A DNA stretch of 16,817 nucleotides from Candidatus Hydrogenedens sp. (lineage in GTDB: Bacteria > Hydrogenedentota > Hydrogenedentia > Hydrogenedentales > Hydrogenedentaceae), in assembly GCA_035378955.1 (NCBI GenBank), contig DAOSUS010000067.1, positions 1 to 16,817 on the forward strand, written 5' to 3'. Within the stretch, counting starts at the first letter, position 1. Every line of letters begins with the position of its first letter. Below, piece by piece: positions 1-6,951 of this stretch. The notes under the pieces were generated by a model. The model made no database searches, had not been told where the DNA came from, and worked only from the letters and a program-made list of their open reading frames with translations. The position numbers and the translations under genes were made by a program.

Positions 1-18
1 GAGGCGATAGTTTTTAAG

Positions 19-558
19 ATGGAACGATGGAAAAAATCAGCACTGATTTATGAAGGAAAAATCGTTAATCTCAGAACGGGTTATGTTTCACTGGAAGATG
101 GTAAGACAGCCTTTCGTGAGGTGATAGAACATCCCGGTGGGGTATGTATTGCTGTGCTGGATAAGGAACAGGTTGTTTTGGTTCGGCAATTTCGAATTGC
201 GATTGGGAAGTATATCTTAGAAGCACCTGCTGGCAAGATGGAAGGTAATGATGACCCGATGGAACGAGCAAGGAAAGAACTGGAAGAAGAAACAGGTTAT
301 AAGGCAGGTGTATTTGAGTATTTAGGTTCTGCCTATTCTTCCGTAGGGTATTGTTCGGAGATTATCCATTATTACTTTGCAACGGATTTGGAATTTGTAG
401 GAACAAAACCGGATGAGGATGAAAATATTGAGATTGTAAAAATTCCTATTTCTGAGGTTGAGGAAAAACTAAAAACCTTTCAGTTTGATGATAGCAAGAC
501 CTATATTGCTTTGCAGGCTATGTTTTATCGCTTAAAAGAGAAAAACTTTTATAAATAG
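19..558 (+). CDS. Nudix hydrolase, ADP-ribose pyrophosphatase type
   Basis: Predicted cytoplasmic hydrolase of nucleoside diphosphate-sugars, most likely cutting ADP-ribose to AMP and ribose 5-phosphate. The 179-residue protein has the length and layout of the NudF/ADPRase branch: an N-terminal segment (YEGKIVNLR, ending in EHPGG), then VLVRQFR near residue 55, then the Nudix box at 72-94. The box reads G72..D78..K86-E87-L88-E-E90-E91-T-G93-Y94. The metal-binding glutamates E87, E90 and E91 are present, but the box's first Glu is Asp and its Arg is Lys, both conservative changes. ATG at 19 is not preceded by a clear Shine-Dalgarno (SD) sequence and the frame stays open to the window edge, so a start further upstream is possible. 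It ends 6 bp from the convergent yceI-like gene. Family is secure; substrate is inferred. Confidence 0.9.
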   Translation: MERWKKSALIYEGKIVNLRTGYVSLEDGKTAFREVIEHPGGVCIAVLDKEQVVLVRQFRIAIGKYILEAPAGKMEGNDDPMERARKELEEETGYKAGVFEYLGSAYSSVGYCSEIIHYYFATDLEFVGTKPDEDENIEIVKIPISEVEEKLKTFQFDDSKTYIALQAMFYRLKEKNFYK

Positions 559-564
559 AAGAGT

Positions 565-1155
565 TTATTTTGTTACTTTTTCCGCTTCGATACCAACAGT
601 AATGGATACTTCATCACCAATTTGGGAAGGTAAGTATTTTACCATTCCAAAATCACTCCTTTTAATTGTAAAAACGGCTTCAAAACCAAGACGGTCTTCG
701 TTATTTCTTCCTTTTCCACTGCCGACCAATCGTGCTTCAAATTCAATCGGTTTATCCACACCCAGCAGAGTTAAAACCCCCTTAATACGATAGCGATTTT
801 CGTCAGTCCGTTCCCAGGAATTGCTTTTAAACTTTGCTTCTGGGAATTGCTCCACATTAAAAAAGTCTGCACTGCGAAGGTGCTCATCGCGTTTATCATT
901 GAGTGTATTTACACTTGCCGTTTTAATAGTAACTTCAATAGAAGATTTATCTGTATTTTCTGCATTAAATTGAATAGTTCCGGAAATGTCTCCAAAGGCA
1001 CCATACGCAGGACTGATGTTCAAATGCAATACACGGAACCATACGGATGAGTGTGTTGGGTCTATTTGATAAGTATTAGTCTCTGCATGAGAGGTAAGAG
1101 TTTGAATGCTTATAAAAAAGGTCAATCCAATCAATATTCTGGAAATAGTTCTCAT
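565..1155 (-). CDS. yceI: YceI-family periplasmic lipid-binding-like protein
   Basis: Secreted beta-barrel protein of the YceI family (lipocalin-like fold that holds polyisoprenoid-type lipids in characterised members; physiological role generally unclear). The 196 residues start with a signal peptide: basic MRTISR, a hydrophobic stretch and a likely cleavage after SHA at about residue 24. The mature chain opens with the family motif YQIDPTHSSVWFRVLH. Further family signatures are RDEHLRSADFFNVEQFPEAKF near the middle, LTLLGVDKPIEF and the C-terminal RSDFGM. Start is supported by a GAAGGAAT ribosome site 6 nt upstream. It is probably monocistronic: a terminator lies upstream between it and the prepilin gene, and its 3' end faces the Nudix gene 6 bp away with no room for a separate terminator. 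Confidence 0.93.
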   Translation of the reverse strand: MRTISRILIGLTFFISIQTLTSHAETNTYQIDPTHSSVWFRVLHLNISPAYGAFGDISGTIQFNAENTDKSSIEVTIKTASVNTLNDKRDEHLRSADFFNVEQFPEAKFKSNSWERTDENRYRIKGVLTLLGVDKPIEFEARLVGSGKGRNNEDRLGFEAVFTIKRSDFGMVKYLPSQIGDEVSITVGIEAEKVTK

Positions 1156-1243
1156 ATTAAATTCCTTCTTTGTTTACTTATAAAACGAAATTATTTCAAA
1201 ATATATTTCATGGGTGTTATTAAATTATGAGACAAAAATAAAA

Positions 1244-1274
1244 ATACCCCATTCCTCAAAAGAGGATGGGGTAT
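1244..1274 (-). terminator. Intrinsic terminator of the first prepilin gene
   Basis: A 13-bp stem with AAAA loop: left arm ATACCCCATTCCTC (1244-1257), right arm GAGGATGGGGTAT (1262-1274), with one bulged T. On the minus strand the stem is followed by TTTTATTTTTG. T-rich sequence also follows on the plus strand, so it could work both ways, but only the prepilin gene (stop at 1307) is transcribed into it. It separates prepilin transcription from the downstream yceI-like gene. Confidence 0.88.
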
Positions 1275-1306
1275 TCTTTTTTATTTAAGACTTAGAACTT
1301 GTTTTG

Positions 1307-2344
1307 TTAACTGGCTTCAAACAGAGCCATGATATTTGCCATAGCTTGATTAATAGGCTGTTTCGTTGGATAGCGAATAAATTCTACATGTCCATCTAAG
1401 TACAGAATATTGCAACCACCGGGGATATGATTAAAGAGCGCTGTTGTTCCTGCTGCTCCTAATTGGTCAAGCATGATGAAAATTTCACTTTGTGCTTTCG
1501 ATGTTGCAGCAGGATTATTAATGTCGGTGATGAGGAATCGTTCGATACCTTCACGGAGACGGTATACAGTATTTGAACCACCATTCCCATAGCCCGTAAG
1601 TAAAGAACCACTTACATCACCATCAACGGCGGAATTCAGGTCTGCTATCTGAGCCGGTGAAGGTTGACTATGAGATGAAGCGGCTTGAATTGCTGCGACG
1701 CCATTAGGGTGGTTTAATGCCATTTGAGCAATTGCAAGCGGTAATTGAGCCGGAACGGGTTGGTCGCCTGTTAAATTAACATTCCCAATTAGATTGACAA
1801 ATAATTGAACCTCGGAAGGCAGGGAACCAATCGGGACAAGGTCGTTTGGATTATCTCCCATCTTATCAAAAACCCAACCAAAATAGGCATAACTGGCATC
1901 TATTACATTGACCCCAGTTCCACCGCCAAGATAAAAGCCAAAATGAAAATCGTCTGGCGTAATTCCTAATGAAGGGAAACTATCTCCTTTCAATGTGTCT
2001 TTTACCGTATCTTGGGCATCCGATGGACAAATTACGATTGATGGGTCGGTTAAGTATTCAGGATAAATCGCTTTCACTTTTGGACCAGCGGCAATGAACA
2101 AATTCCACTCACCGTTGTCATCTCTTGGTGCTGCCTCTAATTCAAGTGGAGGGAATCGTTCACCTTTGGATTCGTTTGAATACATCTTAAAAACGAGTCC
2201 CCATTGTTTTAAGTTGTTCTGGCAACTGGAACGGCGTGCTGCTTCACGAGCACGGGCTAATGCCGGCAGTAAAATTGCCGCAAGAATACCTATGATTGCT
2301 ATAACGACAAGCAATTCAATCAATGTAAAACCTGTTTTTTTCAT
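1307..2344 (-). CDS. Type II secretion/type IV pilin-like prepilin, H-X9-DG (DUF1559) family, copy 1
   Basis: Predicted pseudopilin of 345 residues, inserted in the inner membrane and cleaved by a prepilin peptidase. The N-terminus MKKTG|FTLIELLVV has the canonical G|F cleavage site and Glu at +5, followed by a hydrophobic helix to about residue 30 and the charged ARAREAARRSSC segment. The C-terminus holds the processing-associated motif: HIPGGCNILYLDGHVEFIRYP, in which His and the DG pair are separated by 10 rather than 9 residues. Cys residues occur in RRSSCQNN, VICPSD and GGCN, and all three recur in the neighbouring paralogue. An AGGAGGA ribosome site lies 7 nt before ATG. The gene has its own consensus promoter, an unusual leader and a terminator. 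Such genes occur in many copies in planctomycete-like genomes; the exact structure it builds is unknown. Confidence 0.92.
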   Translation of the reverse strand: MKKTGFTLIELLVVIAIIGILAAILLPALARAREAARRSSCQNNLKQWGLVFKMYSNESKGERFPPLELEAAPRDDNGEWNLFIAAGPKVKAIYPEYLTDPSIVICPSDAQDTVKDTLKGDSFPSLGITPDDFHFGFYLGGGTGVNVIDASYAYFGWVFDKMGDNPNDLVPIGSLPSEVQLFVNLIGNVNLTGDQPVPAQLPLAIAQMALNHPNGVAAIQAASSHSQPSPAQIADLNSAVDGDVSGSLLTGYGNGGSNTVYRLREGIERFLITDINNPAATSKAQSEIFIMLDQLGAAGTTALFNHIPGGCNILYLDGHVEFIRYPTKQPINQAMANIMALFEAS

Positions 2345-2410
2345 AATAATATCCTCCTATACCTTAAAAAAGTAATTATTGTTATTGTTAGCTTATTTTT
2401 TATTTTTATT

Positions 2411-2424
2411 CACCTCCTTTCTAA
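2411..2424 (-). promoter_or_regulatory. Anti-SD-complementary leader element (STAB-SD-like)
   Basis: The minus strand reads TTAGAAAGGAGGTG, complementary over about 14 nt to the usual 3' tail of 16S rRNA (CACCTCCTTTCTAA). It lies 66 nt upstream of the prepilin start and only about 8-20 nt from the predicted transcript 5' end. No plausible start codon follows it at translation spacing; the true ribosome site is a separate AGGAGGA at 2352-2358. Position and sequence resemble the STAB-SD element of cry3Aa mRNA in Bacillus, where 30S binding near the 5' end protects the transcript. The function here is inferred. Confidence 0.55.
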
Positions 2425-2438
2425 TTATTACTATAAAA

Positions 2439-2467
2439 ATTATAATACTATTTACAATATTTGTCAA
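2439..2467 (-). promoter_or_regulatory. Consensus sigma70-type promoter of prepilin copy 1
   Basis: On the minus strand TTGACA (2462-2467) is separated by exactly 17 nt from TATAAT (2439-2444). Both hexamers match the housekeeping consensus in 6 of 6 positions. Transcription would start near 2432, giving a leader of about 88 nt to the ATG at 2344. A promoter this close to consensus suggests strong, largely unregulated expression, in keeping with a structural pilin subunit. Confidence 0.85.
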
Positions 2468-2479
2468 TATAAATTTTGA

Positions 2480-2872
2480 CATATTAATATTTATTTGATT
2501 ATCTATGAAATAGGGGTAACAGATTTATATTTCTTTTCTCTTTTAATGGGTGTATCTTTTTATGTAGGAAGATAGGGAGTATAAATATATCTTATGACAC
2601 GAATGCATGAACATTAAACAAAATTTTCTATTTGTTCTAATTTGTATTATTTGCGTTATTCGTGAAGAAAATTTAAGAAGTGGGGATATTTTCATCTATC
2701 CTAAAAGATATGTTTAACCTATGTTGCACAGATTTTCAAGTCAAATAATACAAAGTTCAAACCTTTCCTATTTCCCATAGTTTTTTATATTACATTACAA
2801 TCTATTGGAACTCGATACCCTTCTTCTTTTGGCTGGCTGTCATATAAAAGATGATAAGAAATCACTATGGCA
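2480..2872. other. Noncoding spacer between the two prepilin genes
   Basis: No convincing gene is seen on either strand; short open frames here have no ribosome site or family motif. It holds a split inverted repeat (CACGAAT at 2598-2604, ATTCGTG at 2658-2664). No clear hairpin terminator follows the second prepilin gene, so its transcript may run on towards the first gene's promoter region. Confidence 0.6.
2598..2664. repeat. Interrupted inverted repeat
   Basis: Arm CACGAATGCA (2598-2607) faces TGCGTTATTCGTG (2652-2664). The outer 7 bp pair perfectly, and GCA/TGC pair again after a 3-nt offset. Between them lies a smaller possible stem, AACAAA and TTTGTT. It could be a dispersed noncoding repeat or a structured RNA, but one copy in this window cannot decide. 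Confidence 0.3.
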
Positions 2873-3922
2873 TTAAGAAGCAGTGAATATAGACATAATA
2901 TTTGCCACAGGTTGATTAACAGGTTGTTTCGTTGGATAGCGGATGAACTCAACATGTCCATCGAGGAAAAGAACATTGCAACCACCGGGGATATGGTTAA
3001 ATAATGTGACGGTCCCGCGGGCACCTATCTGGTCAAACATAACAAAGATATTACATTGTGCCTGTGCGGATGCAGAAGGATTATTAATATCGGTTATTAA
3101 AAACCGTTCAATTCCTTCACGAAGTCTATAAACGATATTTGAGCCTCCGTTACCAAAACCTGTGAGTAATTCCCCTGAAATATCACTATCAATAGTTCGG
3201 TAAAGGGCTGTAATCTGTGCAGGTGTTGGTTCCCCATGATTTCGTGCAGTATACATAGCTGCTACGGCATCTGGACTATTTAAAATCATTTGAGTAAAAG
3301 CGTAAGGGAATTGAGCAGGAACTAATAAATCCTCTTCAAGAGTTCCCTGTCCAAGAAATTGAATAAGTAAGGTTACTTCTGGTCGTAACTCACTAACCCT
3401 CAATAAATCTGAGGGATTATCTCCGGATTTATCAAATACCCACCCTAAATATGCATAGCTTGCATCTATCATATTTACGCCATATTCGCTATGTAAGTGA
3501 AAACTGATATGGAAATCATCAGGGGACAATCCCAAAGCCTGTGCCACTTGTGGTTCTAAACTTACCGCTTTTAAGGATTGAATAGTTTGTTTTGAGTCCG
3601 AAGGACAGATAATTATAGATAAATCGGTTAGATATTCGGGATAAACTGTATCTACTTTGGGTCCTACATTAAAGTAATTGCTATATATACCATAATAATC
3701 ATTTCGTTCTGCTTCTACATCCATCGGCGGGAATTTTCCACCATTGGATTCATTAGCATACATCTTAAAAATCAGTCCCCATTGTTTCAGGTTGTTTTGA
3801 CAACTGGAGCGACGAGCTGCTTCACGGGCACGGGCTAATGCGGGTAGTAGTATTGCAGCAAGGATACCTATTATAGCAATAACAACAAGTAATTCAATTA
3901 AAGTGAACCCTTCTTTTCTCAT
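2873..3922 (-). CDS. Type II secretion/type IV pilin-like prepilin, H-X9-DG (DUF1559) family, copy 2
   Basis: Paralogue of the downstream prepilin gene, 349 residues, same orientation. N-terminus MRKEG|FTLIELLVV with Glu at +5 and a helix identical to copy 1 through ARAREAARRSSCQNNLKQWGL. The C-terminus repeats HIPGGCNVLFLDGHVEFIRYP. The central domain is clearly diverged (different segments after FPP and around PEV-LIQFLGQ) but keeps the VYPEYLTD, CPSD and NGGSN-VYRLREGIERFLITDINNP blocks. I start at ATG 3922 because GGGAG sits 8 nt upstream. A TTG in frame at 3937 would overlap that ribosome site and place residues ahead of the pilin leader. The synonymous sites of the N-terminal region differ widely from copy 1, so the duplication is not recent. 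Confidence 0.9.
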   Translation of the reverse strand: MRKEGFTLIELLVVIAIIGILAAILLPALARAREAARRSSCQNNLKQWGLIFKMYANESNGGKFPPMDVEAERNDYYGIYSNYFNVGPKVDTVYPEYLTDLSIIICPSDSKQTIQSLKAVSLEPQVAQALGLSPDDFHISFHLHSEYGVNMIDASYAYLGWVFDKSGDNPSDLLRVSELRPEVTLLIQFLGQGTLEEDLLVPAQFPYAFTQMILNSPDAVAAMYTARNHGEPTPAQITALYRTIDSDISGELLTGFGNGGSNIVYRLREGIERFLITDINNPSASAQAQCNIFVMFDQIGARGTVTLFNHIPGGCNVLFLDGHVEFIRYPTKQPVNQPVANIMSIFTAS

Positions 3923-3963
3923 GATAATGTCTCCCAAATAAAATAATAAATTTTTCTTTATAT

Positions 3964-3992
3964 ATAATAATATTAATTAAATTGGAATTCAA
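3964..3992 (-). promoter_or_regulatory. Possible promoter of prepilin copy 2
   Basis: On the minus strand TTGAAT (3987-3992), a 17-nt spacer and TATTAT (3964-3969) lie about 40 nt upstream of the ATG at 3922. This is a weaker match than the promoter of copy 1, in very AT-rich sequence where chance matches are frequent. The SD-like leader element of copy 1 is absent here. Confidence 0.4.
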
Positions 3993-4257
3993 TATTTTTT
4001 ATAATTAATCGAAATATTTTTTTTTACTATTTTTTTCTTAATAGATTATCTATATCCTATATGTAATCAATTTTTATTTCGTAAATTTATTTCCTATTAT
4101 TCTTTTGTGTTCTTTTTTTGAAGCATATCGGTTGTTGGCACATTAGTTGCGGGGCTTAACAGTCGAGGACAAGACAGTTACTAGGTTTCTTGAAATGAAA
4201 ATAGCACAAGCGTTGAATGTTCTCTATAATTAGTAAAATAAAGTTTAGTTTCTTTGA
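3993..4257. other. Spacer between prepilin copy 2 and ftsK
   Basis: The first part (to about 4120) is extremely AT-rich with T runs and holds nothing recognisable. Around 4123-4233 the base composition becomes visibly less AT-rich. In this island a 28-codon open frame (TTG 4147 to TAG 4233, ending in KIAQALNVLYN) exists, but it lacks a ribosome site and I recognise no family. It may be a decayed gene end or a small noncoding RNA; neither is supported beyond composition. Confidence 0.4.
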
Positions 4258-4286
4258 TTGACAAATGTGTTTTTTTATGATATTAT
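4258..4286 (+). promoter_or_regulatory. Promoter of ftsK
   Basis: TTGACA (4258-4263), 17-nt spacer, TATTAT (4281-4286): 11 of 12 consensus positions at ideal spacing. The predicted start point near 4293 lies 37 nt before the ATG at 4330. The TTG inside the -35 box can be mistaken for a start codon of ftsK because the frame is open through it. Confidence 0.75.
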
Positions 4287-4315
4287 ACAATATATTGTAT
4301 TTCTATATATTGTAT
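4287..4315 (+). promoter_or_regulatory. Palindrome and 11-bp direct repeats at the ftsK transcription start
   Basis: A perfect 12-bp palindrome ACAATATATTGT (4287-4298) directly follows the -10 box. The 11-mer ATATATTGTAT occurs at 4290-4300 and again at 4305-4315, 15 bp apart. The position over the predicted start site would suit an operator or a structured 5' end. AT-rich composition makes chance symmetry possible. Confidence 0.4.
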
Positions 4316-4329
4316 ATAAAGGTTATGCT

Positions 4330-6951
4330 ATGTATAATTATAATCACATAAATAAAAAAAGAGTTGCTTTCTCTCTATTTTTTCTTATCATCAGCATACT
4401 TTTATTTATAGCCATTACTTTTAATCCAAAAATTCATTCGGGGAAGGATGCCAGTATCGCAATAGATAATGTTCCCTTTGTATCGGCAATTGTATTATTA
4501 ACTCAAAATATTATTTATAACTTTTATTTAGGTTTCGGCATAGCCATACATTTCCTTTATATAATATTATTTCTGTGGGCAATTACCATGTGGGATAATC
4601 GGTGTCCGTTCCCAATTATTCAGAGAGGTATAGGAATATTTTTATTATTGCTAAGTATCTCTACTTTTTCGCAGGCGTATTTTTTGTTCTGGGATGGGAA
4701 ATTAGCAAAGGGGAATAGTGTTGGATATAGTATTGTTTCGGATATATTGGTTCCTCATTTAGGTGTTTTTCCTTCTTTCATTACTTCGTTTATGTTTATT
4801 ATTGCAGGAACTATTTTGTCTCTGGATTGGATTTTTATTTTTTTTCTTTGGTTGGTGTTTTACTCCTTTATTTATTTCTTAAATCTCATAAAAAGGCTAT
4901 TTATATTGACAAAGCATGGGATTGAATGGATTAATACAAATATTATTTCTCTGGAGCAATACACGCTTGTAACAGAACCCTCTTCCATTCAATTGCAACT
5001 TCCCTTAAGTAGTGGAAATGAGGACTATCCCAACTTTCAAGCCAAAGTAAATACGGATACTTCATGTCTGCCAGATTTGCCTTTAACAGAAGTAGAGCAA
5101 GAAGTCCCTGAAATGTTTTCACAATCAGCTTCAACAGTCTCTACACCCCCGAAGAATGTAATGGGAAGTAATAACCGATTAAATAATGAAACAATTATTC
5201 CTGACCTAAAAATAGGCAAGGACTCAACAAAAGATGTTAAAGAAAAGAAGGGTAGTTTTTGGAATTTATACGGAAAGGAAAATAAAGAGTTAACAAAGAA
5301 TATTCCAACAGTTTCCTGTATATCATCCGAAGAACCTATTCGTTCGGGGCGTCCTTCTCAACATAAATCGAACAAGATACAAGCAGTAATAACAGCACCT
5401 GAGTATCCGTCGCAATATACCAAGCCACCTCTAAGTTTATTAGATGAACCTGTTCCTTTTGAAATACCTAATTATAACGAGCAACTTCAGGAACGGGCAG
5501 AAATTTTAATAAAAACATTAGAACGATTTGGAGTGAAGGCACGAGTTACGGGAATTACACACGGTCCAACAATTACAAGGTATGAATTAGAACCCGAACC
5601 AGGAATAAAAGTAACACGGTTTTTATCTCATGCGGATGACATAACCCTTGCATTGAAAGCAGACCGTGTTCGTGTAGAAGCACCTATTCCGGGAAGGGGC
5701 AAGGTAGGTATTGAGGTGCCTAACCCGGTTCGTGAGCAGGTATTATTGAGAGAACTTATAGAAAGTTATGCATTAACGAAACATCGAGGAAGATTGCGGT
5801 TACCCTTAGGTAAGGATATCACAGGCGAAGTCAAAGTTGTTGACCTGACACAAATGCCGCATCTTCTTATTGCAGGTGCTACAGGTTCAGGGAAGACCGT
5901 TTTCGTAAAAGCATTACTTGCAAGTTTACTATTCCAATATACACCCGATGAATTGCGATTAGTTCTGATTGACCCGAAGATGGTGGAATTTTCCATATTC
6001 AATGATATTCCTCATTTGTTGGAGCCGGTTGTAACCGACGCCAAGAAAGCAGGCGAAGCGTTGGATATTCTTGTAAAAGAAATGGAACGCCGATATACAC
6101 TTTTTGCCAATACGAATACTCGCAATTTAGAGATTTACAATCAGAATGTAGAAAACGGGCAGCTGGAAATTTACGAAGAAGGAGACAGGGATTTATTTTC
6201 AACACCTATAAAAGTTGTCCGCAAACTTCCTCATATCGTTTGTATCATTGATGAGTTAGCCGACTTAATGATGCTCCAGCGGAATGCCGTTGAAAGTGCG
6301 ATAGCACGACTTTCCCAATTAGCCCGAGCGGTAGGTATTCATTTAATTGTAGCGACACAAAGACCCTCTGTAGATGTAATCACAGGTGTAATTAAGGCCA
6401 ATTTCCCTGCCCGTATTTCATTTCAGGTTTCCTCCAAAATTGATTCCCGTTGTATCTTAGATACGATAGGTGCTGAAAAGTTGATTGGGCATGGTGATAT
6501 GTTATACCATAATGCTGGGTTACCGAAGCCGATGCGCATTCAGGGTGCGTTTGTTAGTGATGAAGAGATAGAAGCATTGGTAAATTATTTGAAATCACAG
6601 GCACCACCGCAGTATCTTAATTGTATTGGTTTTGATAACTCGAAGAAGAAAGAAGCCGAGTCGTCTTTTGACGATGATGACCCTTTATTTGAGGAAGCGG
6701 TTCGCATTGTTCGAGAGACAAAACAAGCATCGGTTTCATTGCTTCAGCGTCGGTTGAGAATTGGGTATGCGCGCGCCGGACATTTGATAGATATGATGGA
6801 ACTGCGAGGAATTGTAGGTCCTCACCGAGGAAGTAAGCCGCGTGAGATTTTACATATGTCTTCAGATAATGAGGATGAAATTGAAGGACAAACAGATTAT
6901 AATAATGAAGAGATAAATCCTTCCGATGAGGAAGATAATGAATATGGATAA
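4330..6951 (+). CDS. ftsK: DNA translocase FtsK/SpoIIIE
   Basis: Septum-anchored DNA pump that clears chromosomes from the closing division site and supports dimer resolution. The 873-residue protein has an N-terminal block of about five hydrophobic segments between residues 12 and 190, then a low-complexity linker to about 370. The RecA-like motor carries Walker A GATGSGKT (516-523), Walker B IVCIIDELADL with Asp641, and ATQRPSVDVITG. The C-terminal winged-helix gamma domain (about 790-850, QRRLRIGYARAGHLIDMME-RGIVG) reads orientation signals in DNA. An acidic tail follows. I chose ATG 4330 because AAAGG lies 7 nt upstream and everything before it is promoter and leader; the longer frame from TTG 4258 would begin inside the -35 box. 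Its 3' end overlaps the rodZ-like gene. Confidence 0.95.
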   Translation: MYNYNHINKKRVAFSLFFLIISILLFIAITFNPKIHSGKDASIAIDNVPFVSAIVLLTQNIIYNFYLGFGIAIHFLYIILFLWAITMWDNRCPFPIIQRGIGIFLLLLSISTFSQAYFLFWDGKLAKGNSVGYSIVSDILVPHLGVFPSFITSFMFIIAGTILSLDWIFIFFLWLVFYSFIYFLNLIKRLFILTKHGIEWINTNIISLEQYTLVTEPSSIQLQLPLSSGNEDYPNFQAKVNTDTSCLPDLPLTEVEQEVPEMFSQSASTVSTPPKNVMGSNNRLNNETIIPDLKIGKDSTKDVKEKKGSFWNLYGKENKELTKNIPTVSCISSEEPIRSGRPSQHKSNKIQAVITAPEYPSQYTKPPLSLLDEPVPFEIPNYNEQLQERAEILIKTLERFGVKARVTGITHGPTITRYELEPEPGIKVTRFLSHADDITLALKADRVRVEAPIPGRGKVGIEVPNPVREQVLLRELIESYALTKHRGRLRLPLGKDITGEVKVVDLTQMPHLLIAGATGSGKTVFVKALLASLLFQYTPDELRLVLIDPKMVEFSIFNDIPHLLEPVVTDAKKAGEALDILVKEMERRYTLFANTNTRNLEIYNQNVENGQLEIYEEGDRDLFSTPIKVVRKLPHIVCIIDELADLMMLQRNAVESAIARLSQLARAVGIHLIVATQRPSVDVITGVIKANFPARISFQVSSKIDSRCILDTIGAEKLIGHGDMLYHNAGLPKPMRIQGAFVSDEEIEALVNYLKSQAPPQYLNCIGFDNSKKKEAESSFDDDDPLFEEAVRIVRETKQASVSLLQRRLRIGYARAGHLIDMMELRGIVGPHRGSKPREILHMSSDNEDEIEGQTDYNNEEINPSDEEDNEYG

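Noticed and set aside
2411..2431. Upstream peptide using the GTG inside AAAGGAGGTG
   Set aside because: The start would lie within its own ribosome site and encode only six residues (GTG AAT AAA AAT AAA AAA TAA), so translation from it is implausible.
2476..2504. Plus-strand TTGACA with a TTATCT at 17-nt spacing
   Set aside because: The -10 match is poor and no plus-strand gene follows; likely chance in AT-rich DNA.
2785..3024. Small minus-strand ORF at the 3' end of prepilin copy 2
   Set aside because: It lies largely out of frame within the prepilin coding region and has no ribosome site or recognisable motif.
4258..4329. Extra 24-residue N-terminus for FtsK from TTG 4258
   Set aside because: The TTG lies in a near-consensus -35 box and the stretch contains the -10 box; ATG 4330 has a ribosome site at good spacing and begins a normal membrane segment.
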